Shown piece by piece: positions 1 through 8,571 of a stretch of 64,000 nt of DNA. The position numbers were made by a program, and so were the translations under genes. The stretch is taken from contig NZ_CP134196.1 in assembly GCF_031585635.1 (NCBI RefSeq), positions 2,728,001-2,792,000 of the forward strand, given 5' to 3'. The notes beneath the pieces are model-generated. The model saw nothing but the letters and a program-made list of their open reading frames with translations. It was not told the DNA's origin and ran no database searches. The stretch's first letter is position 1. Each line of letters starts with the position of its first letter. This stretch comes from Paraburkholderia sp. FT54 (GTDB lineage: Bacteria; Pseudomonadota; Gammaproteobacteria; Burkholderiales; Burkholderiaceae).

Positions 1-1105
1 GTCCAATCTGAGCAATGCATTGCAGTTGCGGTCTGTCCACAGCCAGCTGCCAGTCACGGCTTACTTTGACGAAGCGCTTCTAACGCGCGAAATCGACACC
101 CTTTTCAAGAAAGGTCCTCGTTACATCGGCCACGATCTCATGGTGCCCGAGGCGGGGAATTATTTTGCTTTGCCTAGCGAGAGCGAAGGGCGTGTGCTCG
201 TCCGTAACCAGCAGTCGCAAGTCGAACTGCTGTCGAACGTGTGCCGCCACCGGCAAGCCATCATGCTCAACGGCCGCGGCCAGACGGAGAACATCGTCTG
301 CCCCCTGCATCGCTGGACGTACGACCTGAACGGCCAGCTCCTCGGTGCGCCCCATTTTGCGGATAACCCCTGCCTGAATCTCGGCGCCACGTCGCTGCAG
401 AACTGGCAAGGCCTGCTGTTCGAAGCGCAAAGGCGCGATGTCGCGCGCGATCTGGCGCGCCTCGGCCCCAAGGAACACTTCGATTTTTCGGGCTTCATGT
501 TCGATCACGTCGAAGTGCACGAGTGCAACTACAACTGGAAGACCTTTATCGAGGTCTATCTGGAGGACTATCACGTCGCGCCGTTCCATCCGGGCCTCGG
601 CAGCTTCGTCAATTGCGACGACCTGACGTGGGAGTTCGGCGAGTGGTATAGCGTGCAGACGGTCGGCGTGCACAAGGATCTGGAACAGCCTGGCAGCCCC
701 ACCTACCGCAAGTGGCACGACGAGGTGCTGCGCTTTCGCGGTGGCAATCCACCGGAATTCGGCGCGATCTGGATGGTGTACTACCCGGGCATCATGATCG
801 AGTGGTATCCGCACGTGCTGGTGGTGTCGTGGCTGATTCCGCGCGGTCCGCAGAAAACCACCAACGTGGTGGAGTTCTATTACCCTGAGGAAATCGCGCT
901 GTTCGAGCGTGAGTTCGTCGAAGCCGAGCGCGCCGCCTACATGGAAACGGCCCGCGAAGACGACGAGATCGCGGAACGCATGGACGCCGGCCGCCGCGCG
1001 CTGATGAATCGTGGCGAATCGCAGGTCGGCCCGTATCAGAGCCCGATGGAAGACGGCATGCAGCACTTCCACGAATTCCTGCGGCGCGAACTCGGTACGA
1101 TCTGA
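1..1105 (+). CDS. Rieske non-haem iron oxygenase, alpha subunit type (start cut by window edge)
   Basis: Predicted aromatic-ring-hydroxylating or related oxygenase subunit, about 368 residues. The Rieske [2Fe-2S] motif is visible as CRH near residues 82-84 and CPLH near 101-104, with 16 residues between the second and third ligands. A mononuclear iron site follows in the stretch NWKTFIEVYLEDYHVAPFH (an N-x3-E-x4-D-x2-H-x4-H pattern). The first in-frame start inside the window is TTG at 20, but the frame is open to the edge and base 1 is a G followed by codons for SNLSNAL, so the true start codon probably spans the boundary. A strong terminator follows the stop. No reductase, ferredoxin or beta subunit gene is adjacent, so the substrate cannot be told. 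The fold assignment is secure; the reaction is not. Confidence 0.88.
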   Translation, partial: SNLSNALQLRSVHSQLPVTAYFDEALLTREIDTLFKKGPRYIGHDLMVPEAGNYFALPSESEGRVLVRNQQSQVELLSNVCRHRQAIMLNGRGQTENIVCPLHRWTYDLNGQLLGAPHFADNPCLNLGATSLQNWQGLLFEAQRRDVARDLARLGPKEHFDFSGFMFDHVEVHECNYNWKTFIEVYLEDYHVAPFHPGLGSFVNCDDLTWEFGEWYSVQTVGVHKDLEQPGSPTYRKWHDEVLRFRGGNPPEFGAIWMVYYPGIMIEWYPHVLVVSWLIPRGPQKTTNVVEFYYPEEIALFEREFVEAERAAYMETAREDDEIAERMDAGRRALMNRGESQVGPYQSPMEDGMQHFHEFLRRELGTI

Positions 1106-1149
1106 TCGGCGCTTGATCAGATGGCTTCAGGCAGCATCAACGCGTGGAA

Positions 1150-1176
1150 AGACGGGCTTCGGCCCGTTTTTTTTGT
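1150..1176 (+). terminator. Rho-independent terminator after the Rieske oxygenase gene
   Basis: A perfect 6-bp stem, ACGGGC-TTCG-GCCCGT (1152-1167), with a stable TTCG tetraloop is followed at once by a run of eight T (1166-1174 region). It starts about 45 bases after the oxygenase stop codon. Confidence 0.9.
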
Positions 1177-1257
1177 TTAGACTTAGAAGATAGCTCGGCC
1201 ATCCGTTGGCGTCGCCAAGCCGCCGAACGGAGCCGCCATCGCGAGCATCGAGCTTTA

Positions 1258-1398
1258 CATGGGACTAGGGTAAGGCGCTAAAGTGCCAACTCGGGTCGAC
1301 CGCTTTGCATGGGACCCGAGTAAGCGCTAAAGCGCCAACTCGGGTCGACCGCTTTGCATGGGACCCGAGTAAGCGCTAAAGCGCCAACTCGGGTCGAC
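1258..1398 (+). repeat. Three tandem copies of a 49-50-bp hairpin element upstream of the sulfurtransferase gene
   Basis: Copies begin at 1258, 1308 and 1357, each opening with CATGGGAC. Copies 2 and 3 are identical over the hairpin: a 9-bp outer stem GACCCGAGT/ACTCGGGTC enclosing an inner GCGC-TAAA-GCGC hairpin. Copy 1 is diverged and its outer stem is partly broken. The array ends in GTCGAC directly before the ribosome binding site (AGGAG) of the next gene. Each copy also holds a tiny reading frame, ATG GGA ... TAA. A related element lies at 30688-30732. With the terminator at 1150-1176 this accounts for most of the 303-base gap between genes. Confidence 0.85.
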
Positions 1399-1408
1399 AG
1401 GAGACGTC

Positions 1409-2278
1409 ATGCCCCACACTCATTACACCACTCTGATTTCCGCGGCCAATCTCGCGGAACGGCTTGCCGCCGCGCCGGGCAGCGTGTTCGTCATCGATTG
1501 CCGGTTCGATCTGGCCGACACCGAAGCGGGCGAAAAAGCTTACCTGGCCGGGCATCTGCCGGGCGCGCATTACCTGCATCTCGATCGCGATCTGTCGGGG
1601 CCGAAGAACGGTCACAACGGCCGCCATCCGCTGCCCGATCGTGCGCGGCTGGTGGAGACGCTGGAGTCGCGCGGGCTGAAGCAAGGCCAGCAAGTCGTCG
1701 CGTATGACGCGCAAGGCGGCATGTACGCCGCCCGTGCATGGTGGCTGCTGCGCTGGCTCGGTCACGACGCGGTCGCGCTGCTCGACGGCGGCCTGCAGGC
1801 ATGGGAAGCCGGCGGTCATCCGCTGACGCAGGACGCGCCGGCCCAGAACACTGGCGACTTCAAGGCCGGCGCGCCGCTGTCCGTCACGGTCGACGCGCAG
1901 ACGGTCGAGCGCAATCTGAGCTCCAAGGAACACGTGGTGGTCGACGCGCGCGCGGCCGACCGCTATCGCGGCGAGAACGAGACGCTGGATCGCGTCGGCG
2001 GCCACATTCCCGGCGCACTCAACCGCTTCTTCAAAGACAACCTCACCGTCGACGGCCGCTTCAAGCCTGCTCATACGTTGCGCGAGGAATTCCACGCGCT
2101 GCTCGCCGACACGCCGCCGGAGCACGTGGTGCTGCAGTGTGGCTCGGGCGTCACGGCATGCGTGAATGCACTCGCGATGGAAGTCGCGGGCCTGCATGGC
2201 GCGGCGTTGTATGCGGGATCGTGGAGCGAGTGGAGTTCCGACCCGAAGCGGCCCATCGCCACGGGTCCGAATCCTTGA
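1409..2278 (+). CDS. Two-domain sulfurtransferase (3-mercaptopyruvate/thiosulfate sulfurtransferase type)
   Basis: Transfers sulfane sulfur from 3-mercaptopyruvate or thiosulfate to a thiophilic acceptor; probably cytoplasmic, since no signal peptide is seen. The 289 residues form two rhodanese domains (about 10-135 and 155-285). Only the second carries the catalytic cysteine, C244 in the loop CGSGVTA; the matching position of the first domain is D100. In characterised families CGSGVT loops go with mercaptopyruvate and CRKGVT loops with thiosulfate, so an SseA-like activity is preferred. The ATG at 1409 follows a good AGGAG. The tandem hairpin repeats end ten bases before the start codon and could influence its expression. 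Confidence 0.9.
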   Translation: MPHTHYTTLISAANLAERLAAAPGSVFVIDCRFDLADTEAGEKAYLAGHLPGAHYLHLDRDLSGPKNGHNGRHPLPDRARLVETLESRGLKQGQQVVAYDAQGGMYAARAWWLLRWLGHDAVALLDGGLQAWEAGGHPLTQDAPAQNTGDFKAGAPLSVTVDAQTVERNLSSKEHVVVDARAADRYRGENETLDRVGGHIPGALNRFFKDNLTVDGRFKPAHTLREEFHALLADTPPEHVVLQCGSGVTACVNALAMEVAGLHGAALYAGSWSEWSSDPKRPIATGPNP

Positions 2279-2310
2279 GCGCCGCATCGAACGCCGCAGC
2301 GCGTCGTTAG

Positions 2311-2353
2311 CAAAAAGGCCGCTGCCGCCCGAAAGCGGCAACGGCCTTTTTTA
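2311..2353. terminator. Bidirectional terminator between convergent genes
   Basis: The inverted repeat AAAAAGGCCGCTGCCGC / GCGGCAACGGCCTTTTTT with loop CCGAAA has an A-run on its left and a T-run on its right, so it can end transcripts from both the sulfurtransferase gene (plus) and the hydrolase gene (minus). Confidence 0.9.
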
Positions 2354-2390
2354 TCGCAGCGAGGGAATGCGGACGCCTCAAACCGCGGCC

Positions 2391-3263
2391 TTATGCCACC
2401 CCGTGCTGCTTGAACCACACCAGCACGCGGCGCCAGCCATCCTCGGCATCGGCCTTCCTGTAGCTCGGCCGGTAATCCGCGAAAAACGCGTGGCCCGCAT
2501 CGTCATACACGACGAACCGCGAACCACGGCCCGCTTGCGGCCCTTGCGCGATGGCCTGCTTCATCTGTTCGAGCGTGTCCTGCGGGATGCTCTGATCCTG
2601 CAACCCGTAAAGCCCCAGCACCGGCGCATGAAGCTGCGCGACCTGGTCGAGCGGATTCGCCGGCATCATCGCGTTCGTTGCGCCCGTCACCCGTCCATAC
2701 CAGGCGGCGGCGGCCTTCAATCGCGGGTTATGTTCGGCGTATAGCCACGCAATCCGGCCGCCCCAGCAGAAGCCGTTCACCCCGAGCCGGTTCAGATCGC
2801 CACCGTGTTCGCCAGCCCAGGCGACGGTGGCATCGAGATCGCCCATCACCTGTTCGTCCGGCACCTTGCTGACCACCAGCGCGCTGATCTGCTGCATGCT
2901 CGCATGACCGGTCGGATCGCCTTGCCGCTCAAACAGATTCGGCGCGATCGCGAGATAACCTAGCTTGGCGAAGCGCCGACACACGTCAGCGATATGCTCG
3001 TGCACGCCGAAAATCTCGTGCACGACGATGATCACCGGCAAGTGCGTCTTGCCCCTCGGCTGCGCGCGATACGCGGGCACCAGCGTGTCGCCGGAGCGCA
3101 CCGCGATTTCGCCGGCTTCGAGGCCGTCAGTATCGGTATGAATGGTTTGTGCGGAAACCGGCAGCACGGCGGCGGCGAAGCCGGTGCCGAGCGCGGCCTT
3201 GATGAAGGTACGGCGGTTGAAGGGGACGTGCGGGACCAGGCTGTCGACGTCGGGTTTCAGCAT
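2391..3263 (-). CDS. Dienelactone hydrolase family protein, Tat-exported
   Basis: Alpha/beta hydrolase of the dienelactone hydrolase (carboxymethylenebutenolidase-like) family, 290 residues. The catalytic triad is visible: the nucleophile C166 in GFCWGG, D223 in the LQDQS segment and H258 in DDAGHAF. The N-terminus carries a twin-arginine signal, NRRTFIKAALGTGFAAA, with the arginine pair at residues 17-18 and a likely cleavage after VSA (about residue 38), so the enzyme should fold in the cytoplasm and be exported to the periplasm. Export is found in only part of this family. No chlorocatechol or other aromatic pathway genes lie beside it, so the physiological ester or lactone is unknown. Converges on the sulfurtransferase gene across a shared terminator. 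Confidence 0.88.
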   Translation of the reverse strand: MLKPDVDSLVPHVPFNRRTFIKAALGTGFAAAVLPVSAQTIHTDTDGLEAGEIAVRSGDTLVPAYRAQPRGKTHLPVIIVVHEIFGVHEHIADVCRRFAKLGYLAIAPNLFERQGDPTGHASMQQISALVVSKVPDEQVMGDLDATVAWAGEHGGDLNRLGVNGFCWGGRIAWLYAEHNPRLKAAAAWYGRVTGATNAMMPANPLDQVAQLHAPVLGLYGLQDQSIPQDTLEQMKQAIAQGPQAGRGSRFVVYDDAGHAFFADYRPSYRKADAEDGWRRVLVWFKQHGVA

Positions 3264-3354
3264 GCGGCACTCCTCGGTTGAACGTTGGAGGCAACAGGAT
3301 ACGCCTGACGCGCATTCTGTTGCACATGCAACGTTCCCGAGCCGGCCGCGCGCG

Positions 3355-4704
3355 TCAGTGCAGCTTGACCCGCGGCAGCGTGGTGCGGCGCAACCAGTGC
3401 GCGAAGGTATCCAGCACCATGCGCGCGTAGCCGTGCAGCGCGGCGATATGCAGCCGGTACAGCGACATGTACATGAAGCGCGCGAACAGCCCTTCGATCA
3501 GCATATTGCCGCCGATCACCCCGCCCATCAGATTACCAACGGCGCTGAAATGCCCGAGCGACACCAGCGACCCGAAGTCGCGATAAGTGAACTCCGGCAA
3601 CGGCTTGTTTTCGAGCCGCGCCGCCAGCGTCTTCATCAGGAAGCTCGCCTGCTGGTGAGCAGCCTGCGCGCGCGGCGGCACGTTGCGCTCGTTGCCCGGC
3701 CACGGACAGGCGGCGCAATCGCCGAGCGCGAAGACGTTGTCGTCGGTCTCGGTTTGCAGCGTGCGACGCACGATGAGTTGGCCCAGCCGATTGACCGGCA
3801 GGCCGTCGAGCTCGCTCAGAATCGGCGGCGCCTTGATGCCCGCCGCCCACACCGTCAAATCGGCGCGCACGGTTTTGCCGCTCGCGGTGCGGATCATGCC
3901 GGGCGCGACTTCGGCCACGGTTTCGCCGATCATCAGCTTCACGCCGAGCTTGGTAAGCAGTTCGGCCGTGGCGGTCGAGACTCGTTCCTGCAAAGCCGGC
4001 AGAATGCGCGGCCCCGCTTCGATCAACACGATGCCGACGTCGTGCCGCGGATCGAGCTTATGCAGGCCGTATGCGGACAGGACTTGCGCCGTGTTGCGCA
4101 ATTCCGCCGACAGTTCCACGCCCGTCGCGCCACCTCCGACGATCGCCACCTGAATGCGCGGCTCGCCGCTAGACGCGACGCCCAGTGTCGATTCGACGGG
4201 TTCATGCACCTGATGCTCGGCGCGCATGCATGCCGCAATCAGGCGTTTGCGGAAACGCTCGGCCTGGCTGACCGTATCGAGTGCGAGGGAAAATTCAGGC
4301 GCGCCTTTGACGCCGAAGAAGGCGGTCGTGCTGCCGATCGCGATGATCAGCGTGTCGTATTCGAGCTGGCGTTCGGGCAGCAGTTCGGCGCCGTCGTCGT
4401 CGAGCACGATGCCGAGCGTGAGGCGCTTGTTCGCGCGGTCCAGCCCCGTCAGTTCGCCCTGTTGAAATTCGAAGCCATGCCAGCGCGCTTGAGCGGCATA
4501 TTCGAGTTCCTGCGTGAACGGGTCCATGCTGCCGGCCGCCACTTCATGCAGCAGCGGCTTCCAGATATGAGTCGGATTGCGGTCGACGAGCGTGACCTGA
4601 GCGCGCACTCCGCTCTTGTTCTTGTGGGGTGCATAGCGATCACCCAGACGCGTCGCCAGCTCCAATCCCCCCGCGCCTCCGCCAACGACGATAAAACGAT
4701 GCAT
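3355..4704 (-). CDS. ndh: Type II NADH:quinone oxidoreductase (NDH-2)
   Basis: Non-proton-pumping, FAD-containing NADH dehydrogenase that passes electrons to quinone at the inner face of the membrane. The 449 residues begin with the FAD dinucleotide fold (VVGGGAGGLELA, about residues 5-16) and have a second one for NADH near residue 180 (VAIVGGGATGVELS). The motif LGDCA, typical of the second FAD-contacting region, lies near residue 325. The C-terminal part is basic and amphipathic, as expected for a membrane-bound peripheral enzyme. The ATG at 4704 follows GGAGAG; the frame is open 19 codons further but has no better start. It follows polA on the same strand after a gap of 165 bases that contains a 5-5-5 dyad (GTGTG-ACGTA-CACAC, 4827-4841), so it is probably transcribed on its own. 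Confidence 0.92.
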   Translation of the reverse strand: MHRFIVVGGGAGGLELATRLGDRYAPHKNKSGVRAQVTLVDRNPTHIWKPLLHEVAAGSMDPFTQELEYAAQARWHGFEFQQGELTGLDRANKRLTLGIVLDDDGAELLPERQLEYDTLIIAIGSTTAFFGVKGAPEFSLALDTVSQAERFRKRLIAACMRAEHQVHEPVESTLGVASSGEPRIQVAIVGGGATGVELSAELRNTAQVLSAYGLHKLDPRHDVGIVLIEAGPRILPALQERVSTATAELLTKLGVKLMIGETVAEVAPGMIRTASGKTVRADLTVWAAGIKAPPILSELDGLPVNRLGQLIVRRTLQTETDDNVFALGDCAACPWPGNERNVPPRAQAAHQQASFLMKTLAARLENKPLPEFTYRDFGSLVSLGHFSAVGNLMGGVIGGNMLIEGLFARFMYMSLYRLHIAALHGYARMVLDTFAHWLRRTTLPRVKLH

Positions 4705-4826
4705 GGAACTCTCCGTGTTTGCCGATGGGTTGTGCGTTGCGCGGCGCCCATGAGATTTCACCTGAGCGCCTTCTTTAATTCATTGTCCGCGAGCTGCACG
4801 GATTGTCACAAGCCGTCAGTACGCAT

Positions 4827-4841
4827 GTGTGACGTACACAC
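4827..4841. promoter_or_regulatory. Small dyad between polA and ndh
   Basis: GTGTG-ACGTA-CACAC is a perfect 5-bp inverted repeat with a 5-base spacer, about 125 bases upstream of the ndh start. It could be a regulator site, but a dyad this short can occur by chance. Confidence 0.25.
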
Positions 4842-4869
4842 GACGATACCGCCTCCCGTCATACGCACG

Positions 4870-7611
4870 TCAATGCGCTTCTTCCCAGTTCAGGCCGGCG
4901 CCCACTTCCGCGACGAGCGGCACTTTCAGATCGGCGACTCCGCACATCAACTCGGGCAAGCGCTTGCGTACGTCGGACAATTCCGCGTCCGGTACTTCGA
5001 GAATCAGTTCGTCGTGCACCTGCATGATCATGCGCGTGCCGATCTTCGACGCTTCGATCCAATCCTGCACCGCGATCATCGAGAGCTTGATCAGGTCGGC
5101 GGCCGTGCCTTGCATCGGCGCGTTGATCGCGGCGCGCTCGGCGGCTTGACGACGCGGACCATTGCCGCCGTTGATCTCCGGCAGCCACAGGCGGCGGCCA
5201 AACACCGTCTCGACGTAACCCGTGGCCTTCGCGCTCACACGCGTTTCGTCCATATAACGCGCCACCCCCGGATAGCGCGCGAAATAGCGGTCGATATAAA
5301 GCTTGGCTGCGTCGCGCGTGATGCCGAGGTTCGAAGCAAGACCGAACGAACTCATACCGTAGATCAAACCAAAGTTGATGACCTTGGCCACGCGCCGTTG
5401 ATCGTTCGACACTTCGAGCGGCGTCACGCTGAAGATCTCCGCCGCGGTGGCGCGGTGGATGTCTTCGCCCTGCGAGAACGATCGCAGCAACGATTCGTCG
5501 CCGGAAATGTGCGCCATGATCCGCAACTCGATCTGCGAATAATCCGCGGAGACCAGCTTGTGTCCAGGCGGTGCAATAAACGCTTCGCGAATACGGCGGC
5601 CTTCGCCGGTGCGCACGGGAATGTTCTGCAAGTTCGGATCGTTCGACGCGAGCCGCCCCGTGACTGCCACAGCTTGAGCATAGTTAGTATGCACGCGGCC
5701 AGTTGCGGCGTTAACCATGCGCGGCAATTTGTCCGTGTACGTCGACTTCAACTTCGACAAGCCACGGTGTTCGAGCAGGATCTTCGGCAGCGGATAGTCT
5801 TCGGCGAGCTTTTGCAGCACCTCTTCGTCGGTGGATGGCGCGCCGCTCGGCGTCTTCTTGACCACCGGCAGCTCGAGCTTCTCGAAGAAGATCTGCCCGA
5901 TCTGCTTCGGTGAGCCCAGATTGAATTCGCCGCCGGCCAGCACATACGCTTCGCTTTCCAGCTGGATCAGACGCGTGGCGATTTCGCTGCTTTGCTGGCG
6001 CAGCTTCTCCGCGTCGATCAGCACGCCGGTGCGTTCCATCTTGCGCAGCACACGCGAGGTCGGCAGTTCGATCGCGCGATAGACGTACTCGAGTGTCTTC
6101 TCCGCGGTCACTTGCGGATACAGCGCCTGGTGCAGCCGCAAGGTGATGTCGGCGTCTTCCGCCGCGTATTCGGCGGCCTTGTCCAAGGCGACTTCGTCGA
6201 AACCGATCTGCCCCGCGCCCTTGCCCGCGACCTCTTCGTACTTGATCGTCTTCACGCCGAGATGGCGCAGAGCGAGGCTGTCCATGTCGTGCGTGCGATG
6301 CGATTCGACCACGTACGATTCCAGCAGCGTGTCGTGTTCGACGCCGCGCATTTCAATGCCGTAATTCGCCAGCACCTGCTCGTCGTACTTGAGATGCTGG
6401 CCGACCTTCTTGTGTTCGGCGCTTTCCAGCCACGGCTTGAGCTTCGCGAGGACTTCGTCGCGCGGCAATTGCACGGGCGCGTCCGGGCCGCGATGCGCGA
6501 GCGGCACATACGCCGCCCGGCCGGCTTCCACCGACAACGACAGCCCCACGATCTGCGCGGTCATGGGATCGAGCGACGTGGTTTCCGTATCGAACGAGGT
6601 CAACCCGGCCGCGTTGATCTTCTCGAGCCACGCGTCGAATTGCTCCCACGTCTGCACGGTGTCGTAGTGCCGCTCGTGATCCACCGACAAAGCCGGCGCC
6701 ACATCCGTTTCCGGACCTTCCACGGCGTCCGCGATTTCCACTTCGCGCAGCCACGTCTTGAAGCCGTGGCGCGTGAACACCTCGCGCAACTCCTCGCGCG
6801 ACTCCGGGCGGCTTTGCAGGCTTTCCTCGATCGACACGATATGGTCGGTCATATCGCAGTTGCGCTCGACCGTGACGAGTTTCTTCGCCATTGGCAGAAA
6901 ATCGAGCGCTCTGCGCAAATTGTCTCCTACCGCACCTTTAATTTCGTCAGCATGTGCGACGATGCCATCCAGCGACTCGAATTGCGTCAGCCATTTGATC
7001 GCTGTCTTCGGCCCGCATTTCTCGACGCCGGGTACGTTGTCGACGGTATCGCCGATCAACGACAGGTAGTCGATAATGCGCTCCGGCGGCACGCCGAACT
7101 TGGCGAGCACGCCGGCGCGGTCGAGCGTTTCGTTAGTCATCGTATTGATGAGGGTGACATGATCCGACACAAGCTGCGCCAGATCCTTGTCACCCGTCGA
7201 CACGATCACATTCATGCCACGCTTTTCCGCTTCGGTGCTGAGCGTACCGATCACGTCGTCGGCCTCGACGCCTTCTATCATCAGCAACGGCCAGCCGAGC
7301 GCGCGCACGGCCACATGAATCGGCTCGATCTGGCGCGAGAGATCGTCCGGCATGGACGGACGATTCGCCTTATAGTCGGGATACCAGTCGTCGCGAAACG
7401 TTTTGCCCTTGGCGTCGAACACGCACGCGCTATACTCTGCTGTGACTTCCTTGCGCATGCGCCGCAGCATGTTGATCATCCCGTAGAGCGCACCCGTAGG
7501 ACCACCGTCGGGGCTGCGCAGATCCGGCATCGCATGGTAGGCCCGGTACAGATAACTCGAACCGTCGACCAATAGCAGGGTCTTACCTTCAAGGCTTCGT
7601 TCTTCAGGCAT
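4870..7611 (-). CDS. polA: DNA polymerase I
   Basis: Repair and Okazaki-fragment-processing polymerase, 913 residues (E. coli enzyme 928). Three modules are seen in order: the 5'-3' exonuclease domain (residues 1 to about 290, starting LLLVDGSSYLYRAYHA), a 3'-5' proofreading domain with the metal-ligand motif FDTETTSLD near 338 and YAAEDADITL near 510, and the family A polymerase domain with motif A DYSQIELR near 687 and motif C QVHDE near 863. The proofreading residues look intact, unlike in some family A enzymes. The start codon is at 7611, with no clear Shine-Dalgarno sequence. The divergent LOG-family gene starts at 7613, so only one base separates the two start codons and the polA promoter must lie inside that neighbour's coding region. 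Confidence 0.97.
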   Translation of the reverse strand: MPEERSLEGKTLLLVDGSSYLYRAYHAMPDLRSPDGGPTGALYGMINMLRRMRKEVTAEYSACVFDAKGKTFRDDWYPDYKANRPSMPDDLSRQIEPIHVAVRALGWPLLMIEGVEADDVIGTLSTEAEKRGMNVIVSTGDKDLAQLVSDHVTLINTMTNETLDRAGVLAKFGVPPERIIDYLSLIGDTVDNVPGVEKCGPKTAIKWLTQFESLDGIVAHADEIKGAVGDNLRRALDFLPMAKKLVTVERNCDMTDHIVSIEESLQSRPESREELREVFTRHGFKTWLREVEIADAVEGPETDVAPALSVDHERHYDTVQTWEQFDAWLEKINAAGLTSFDTETTSLDPMTAQIVGLSLSVEAGRAAYVPLAHRGPDAPVQLPRDEVLAKLKPWLESAEHKKVGQHLKYDEQVLANYGIEMRGVEHDTLLESYVVESHRTHDMDSLALRHLGVKTIKYEEVAGKGAGQIGFDEVALDKAAEYAAEDADITLRLHQALYPQVTAEKTLEYVYRAIELPTSRVLRKMERTGVLIDAEKLRQQSSEIATRLIQLESEAYVLAGGEFNLGSPKQIGQIFFEKLELPVVKKTPSGAPSTDEEVLQKLAEDYPLPKILLEHRGLSKLKSTYTDKLPRMVNAATGRVHTNYAQAVAVTGRLASNDPNLQNIPVRTGEGRRIREAFIAPPGHKLVSADYSQIELRIMAHISGDESLLRSFSQGEDIHRATAAEIFSVTPLEVSNDQRRVAKVINFGLIYGMSSFGLASNLGITRDAAKLYIDRYFARYPGVARYMDETRVSAKATGYVETVFGRRLWLPEINGGNGPRRQAAERAAINAPMQGTAADLIKLSMIAVQDWIEASKIGTRMIMQVHDELILEVPDAELSDVRKRLPELMCGVADLKVPLVAEVGAGLNWEEAH

Positions 7612-7612
7612 T

Positions 7613-8356
7613 ATGACTAAGAGAAAAGTGATTCCGAGTCTGCGATCACTCGCAGATCAAGAGCGCGCAACGGCCAAAAAGGCCCGCGCATCGTGGCAGA
7701 TGTTCACGATTATGGCAGAGTTTATCGAGGCGACCGAGTACCTCTCGGAGATTCGTCCGGCTGTCAGCATTTACGGTTCAGCGCGCCTGAAGCCGAACTC
7801 GCCCTACTACAAACTGGCCACGCAAATCGCGCGCAAGCTCTCGGACGCCGGCTTCGCCGTGATCTCGGGCGGCGGCCCGGGCATCATGGAAGCGGCCAAC
7901 AGGGGCGCCCATGCGGGCAAGGCGCCTTCGGTCGGCCTGAACATCGAATTGCCGCACGAGCAATCGGGCAATCAGTGGCAAGACATCTCGTTGCGCTTCC
8001 GCCATTTCTTCACGCGCAAGGTCACGTTCGTGAAGAACTCGGACGCGGTGATCGTGATGCCCGGCGGCTTCGGCACGCTGGACGAACTCGCCGAAGTACT
8101 CACGCTGATCCAGACCAAGAAGTCGCGCCATGTGCCGATCATTCTGGTGGGTGCCGAGTTCTGGGAAGGTCTGCTTGCGTGGTTCAAGAACTCGCTCACG
8201 CCCATGGGCCTGATCAATCCGACCGACATGGATCTCATGCAGGTCATCGACGACCCGGACCAGGTGCTCGAAGCGGTGCTGAAGTTCTATGAAGACCGCG
8301 AAGAAACCGAGCCACAGCCAACCAAGTCGGACGAAGACCGGATGTTCTATCTGTGA
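7613..8356 (+). CDS. LOG family protein (TIGR00730-type Rossmann fold)
   Basis: Member of the family annotated as 'lysine decarboxylase-like', whose characterised members are nucleoside 5'-monophosphate phosphoribohydrolases (cytokinin-activating LOG enzymes) releasing a base from AMP or modified AMP. Of 247 residues, the two signature motifs are visible: SGGGPGIMEAANRG at 85-98 and PGGFGTLDE at 150-158, which supply the active-site arginine/glutamate region and phosphate binding. The first about 45 residues are an extra basic N-terminal segment. The ATG at 7613 is the longest start; ATGs at codons 29 and 34 are alternatives that would relieve the one-base gap to polA. An AMP nucleosidase gene, another enzyme that strips adenine from AMP, lies 2 kb away, but no functional link is shown. 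Confidence 0.85.
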   Translation: MTKRKVIPSLRSLADQERATAKKARASWQMFTIMAEFIEATEYLSEIRPAVSIYGSARLKPNSPYYKLATQIARKLSDAGFAVISGGGPGIMEAANRGAHAGKAPSVGLNIELPHEQSGNQWQDISLRFRHFFTRKVTFVKNSDAVIVMPGGFGTLDELAEVLTLIQTKKSRHVPIILVGAEFWEGLLAWFKNSLTPMGLINPTDMDLMQVIDDPDQVLEAVLKFYEDREETEPQPTKSDEDRMFYL

Positions 8357-8417
8357 GGCTGCCGCTTCGCGCTCCTGCGCGAAGTAAAAGCAACGCAACG
8401 CGACGAACACGCGCACG

Positions 8418-8453
8418 CAAACGGGCAGCTTCGAGGCTGCCCGTTTGCATTTC
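8418..8453 (+). terminator. Hairpin terminator after the LOG-family gene
   Basis: A 12-bp perfect stem CAAACGGGCAGC / GCTGCCCGTTTG with loop TTCGAG (8418-8447), followed by GCATTTCTT. The T-run is imperfect but the stem is very stable. Confidence 0.8.
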
Positions 8454-8571
8454 TTCGGTTTGATCGGCTTGCGCTCGTGACTCCAGATCACAAGAGCGAC
8501 GCTCAAAAATCGTTTTGCTCGACGCCAGGTTCAGCGCTAACCTCCTGAGCTTGAACTGGAAGCTAACCGAT

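Noticed and set aside
1258..1398. Tandem repeats as a CRISPR array
   Set aside because: The units are contiguous, with no variable spacers, and no cas genes are in the window.
3142..5913. A 923-codon plus-strand frame across ndh and polA
   Set aside because: It is antisense to two well-conserved genes; its Arg/His/Asp-rich product matches no family, as expected in high-GC DNA.
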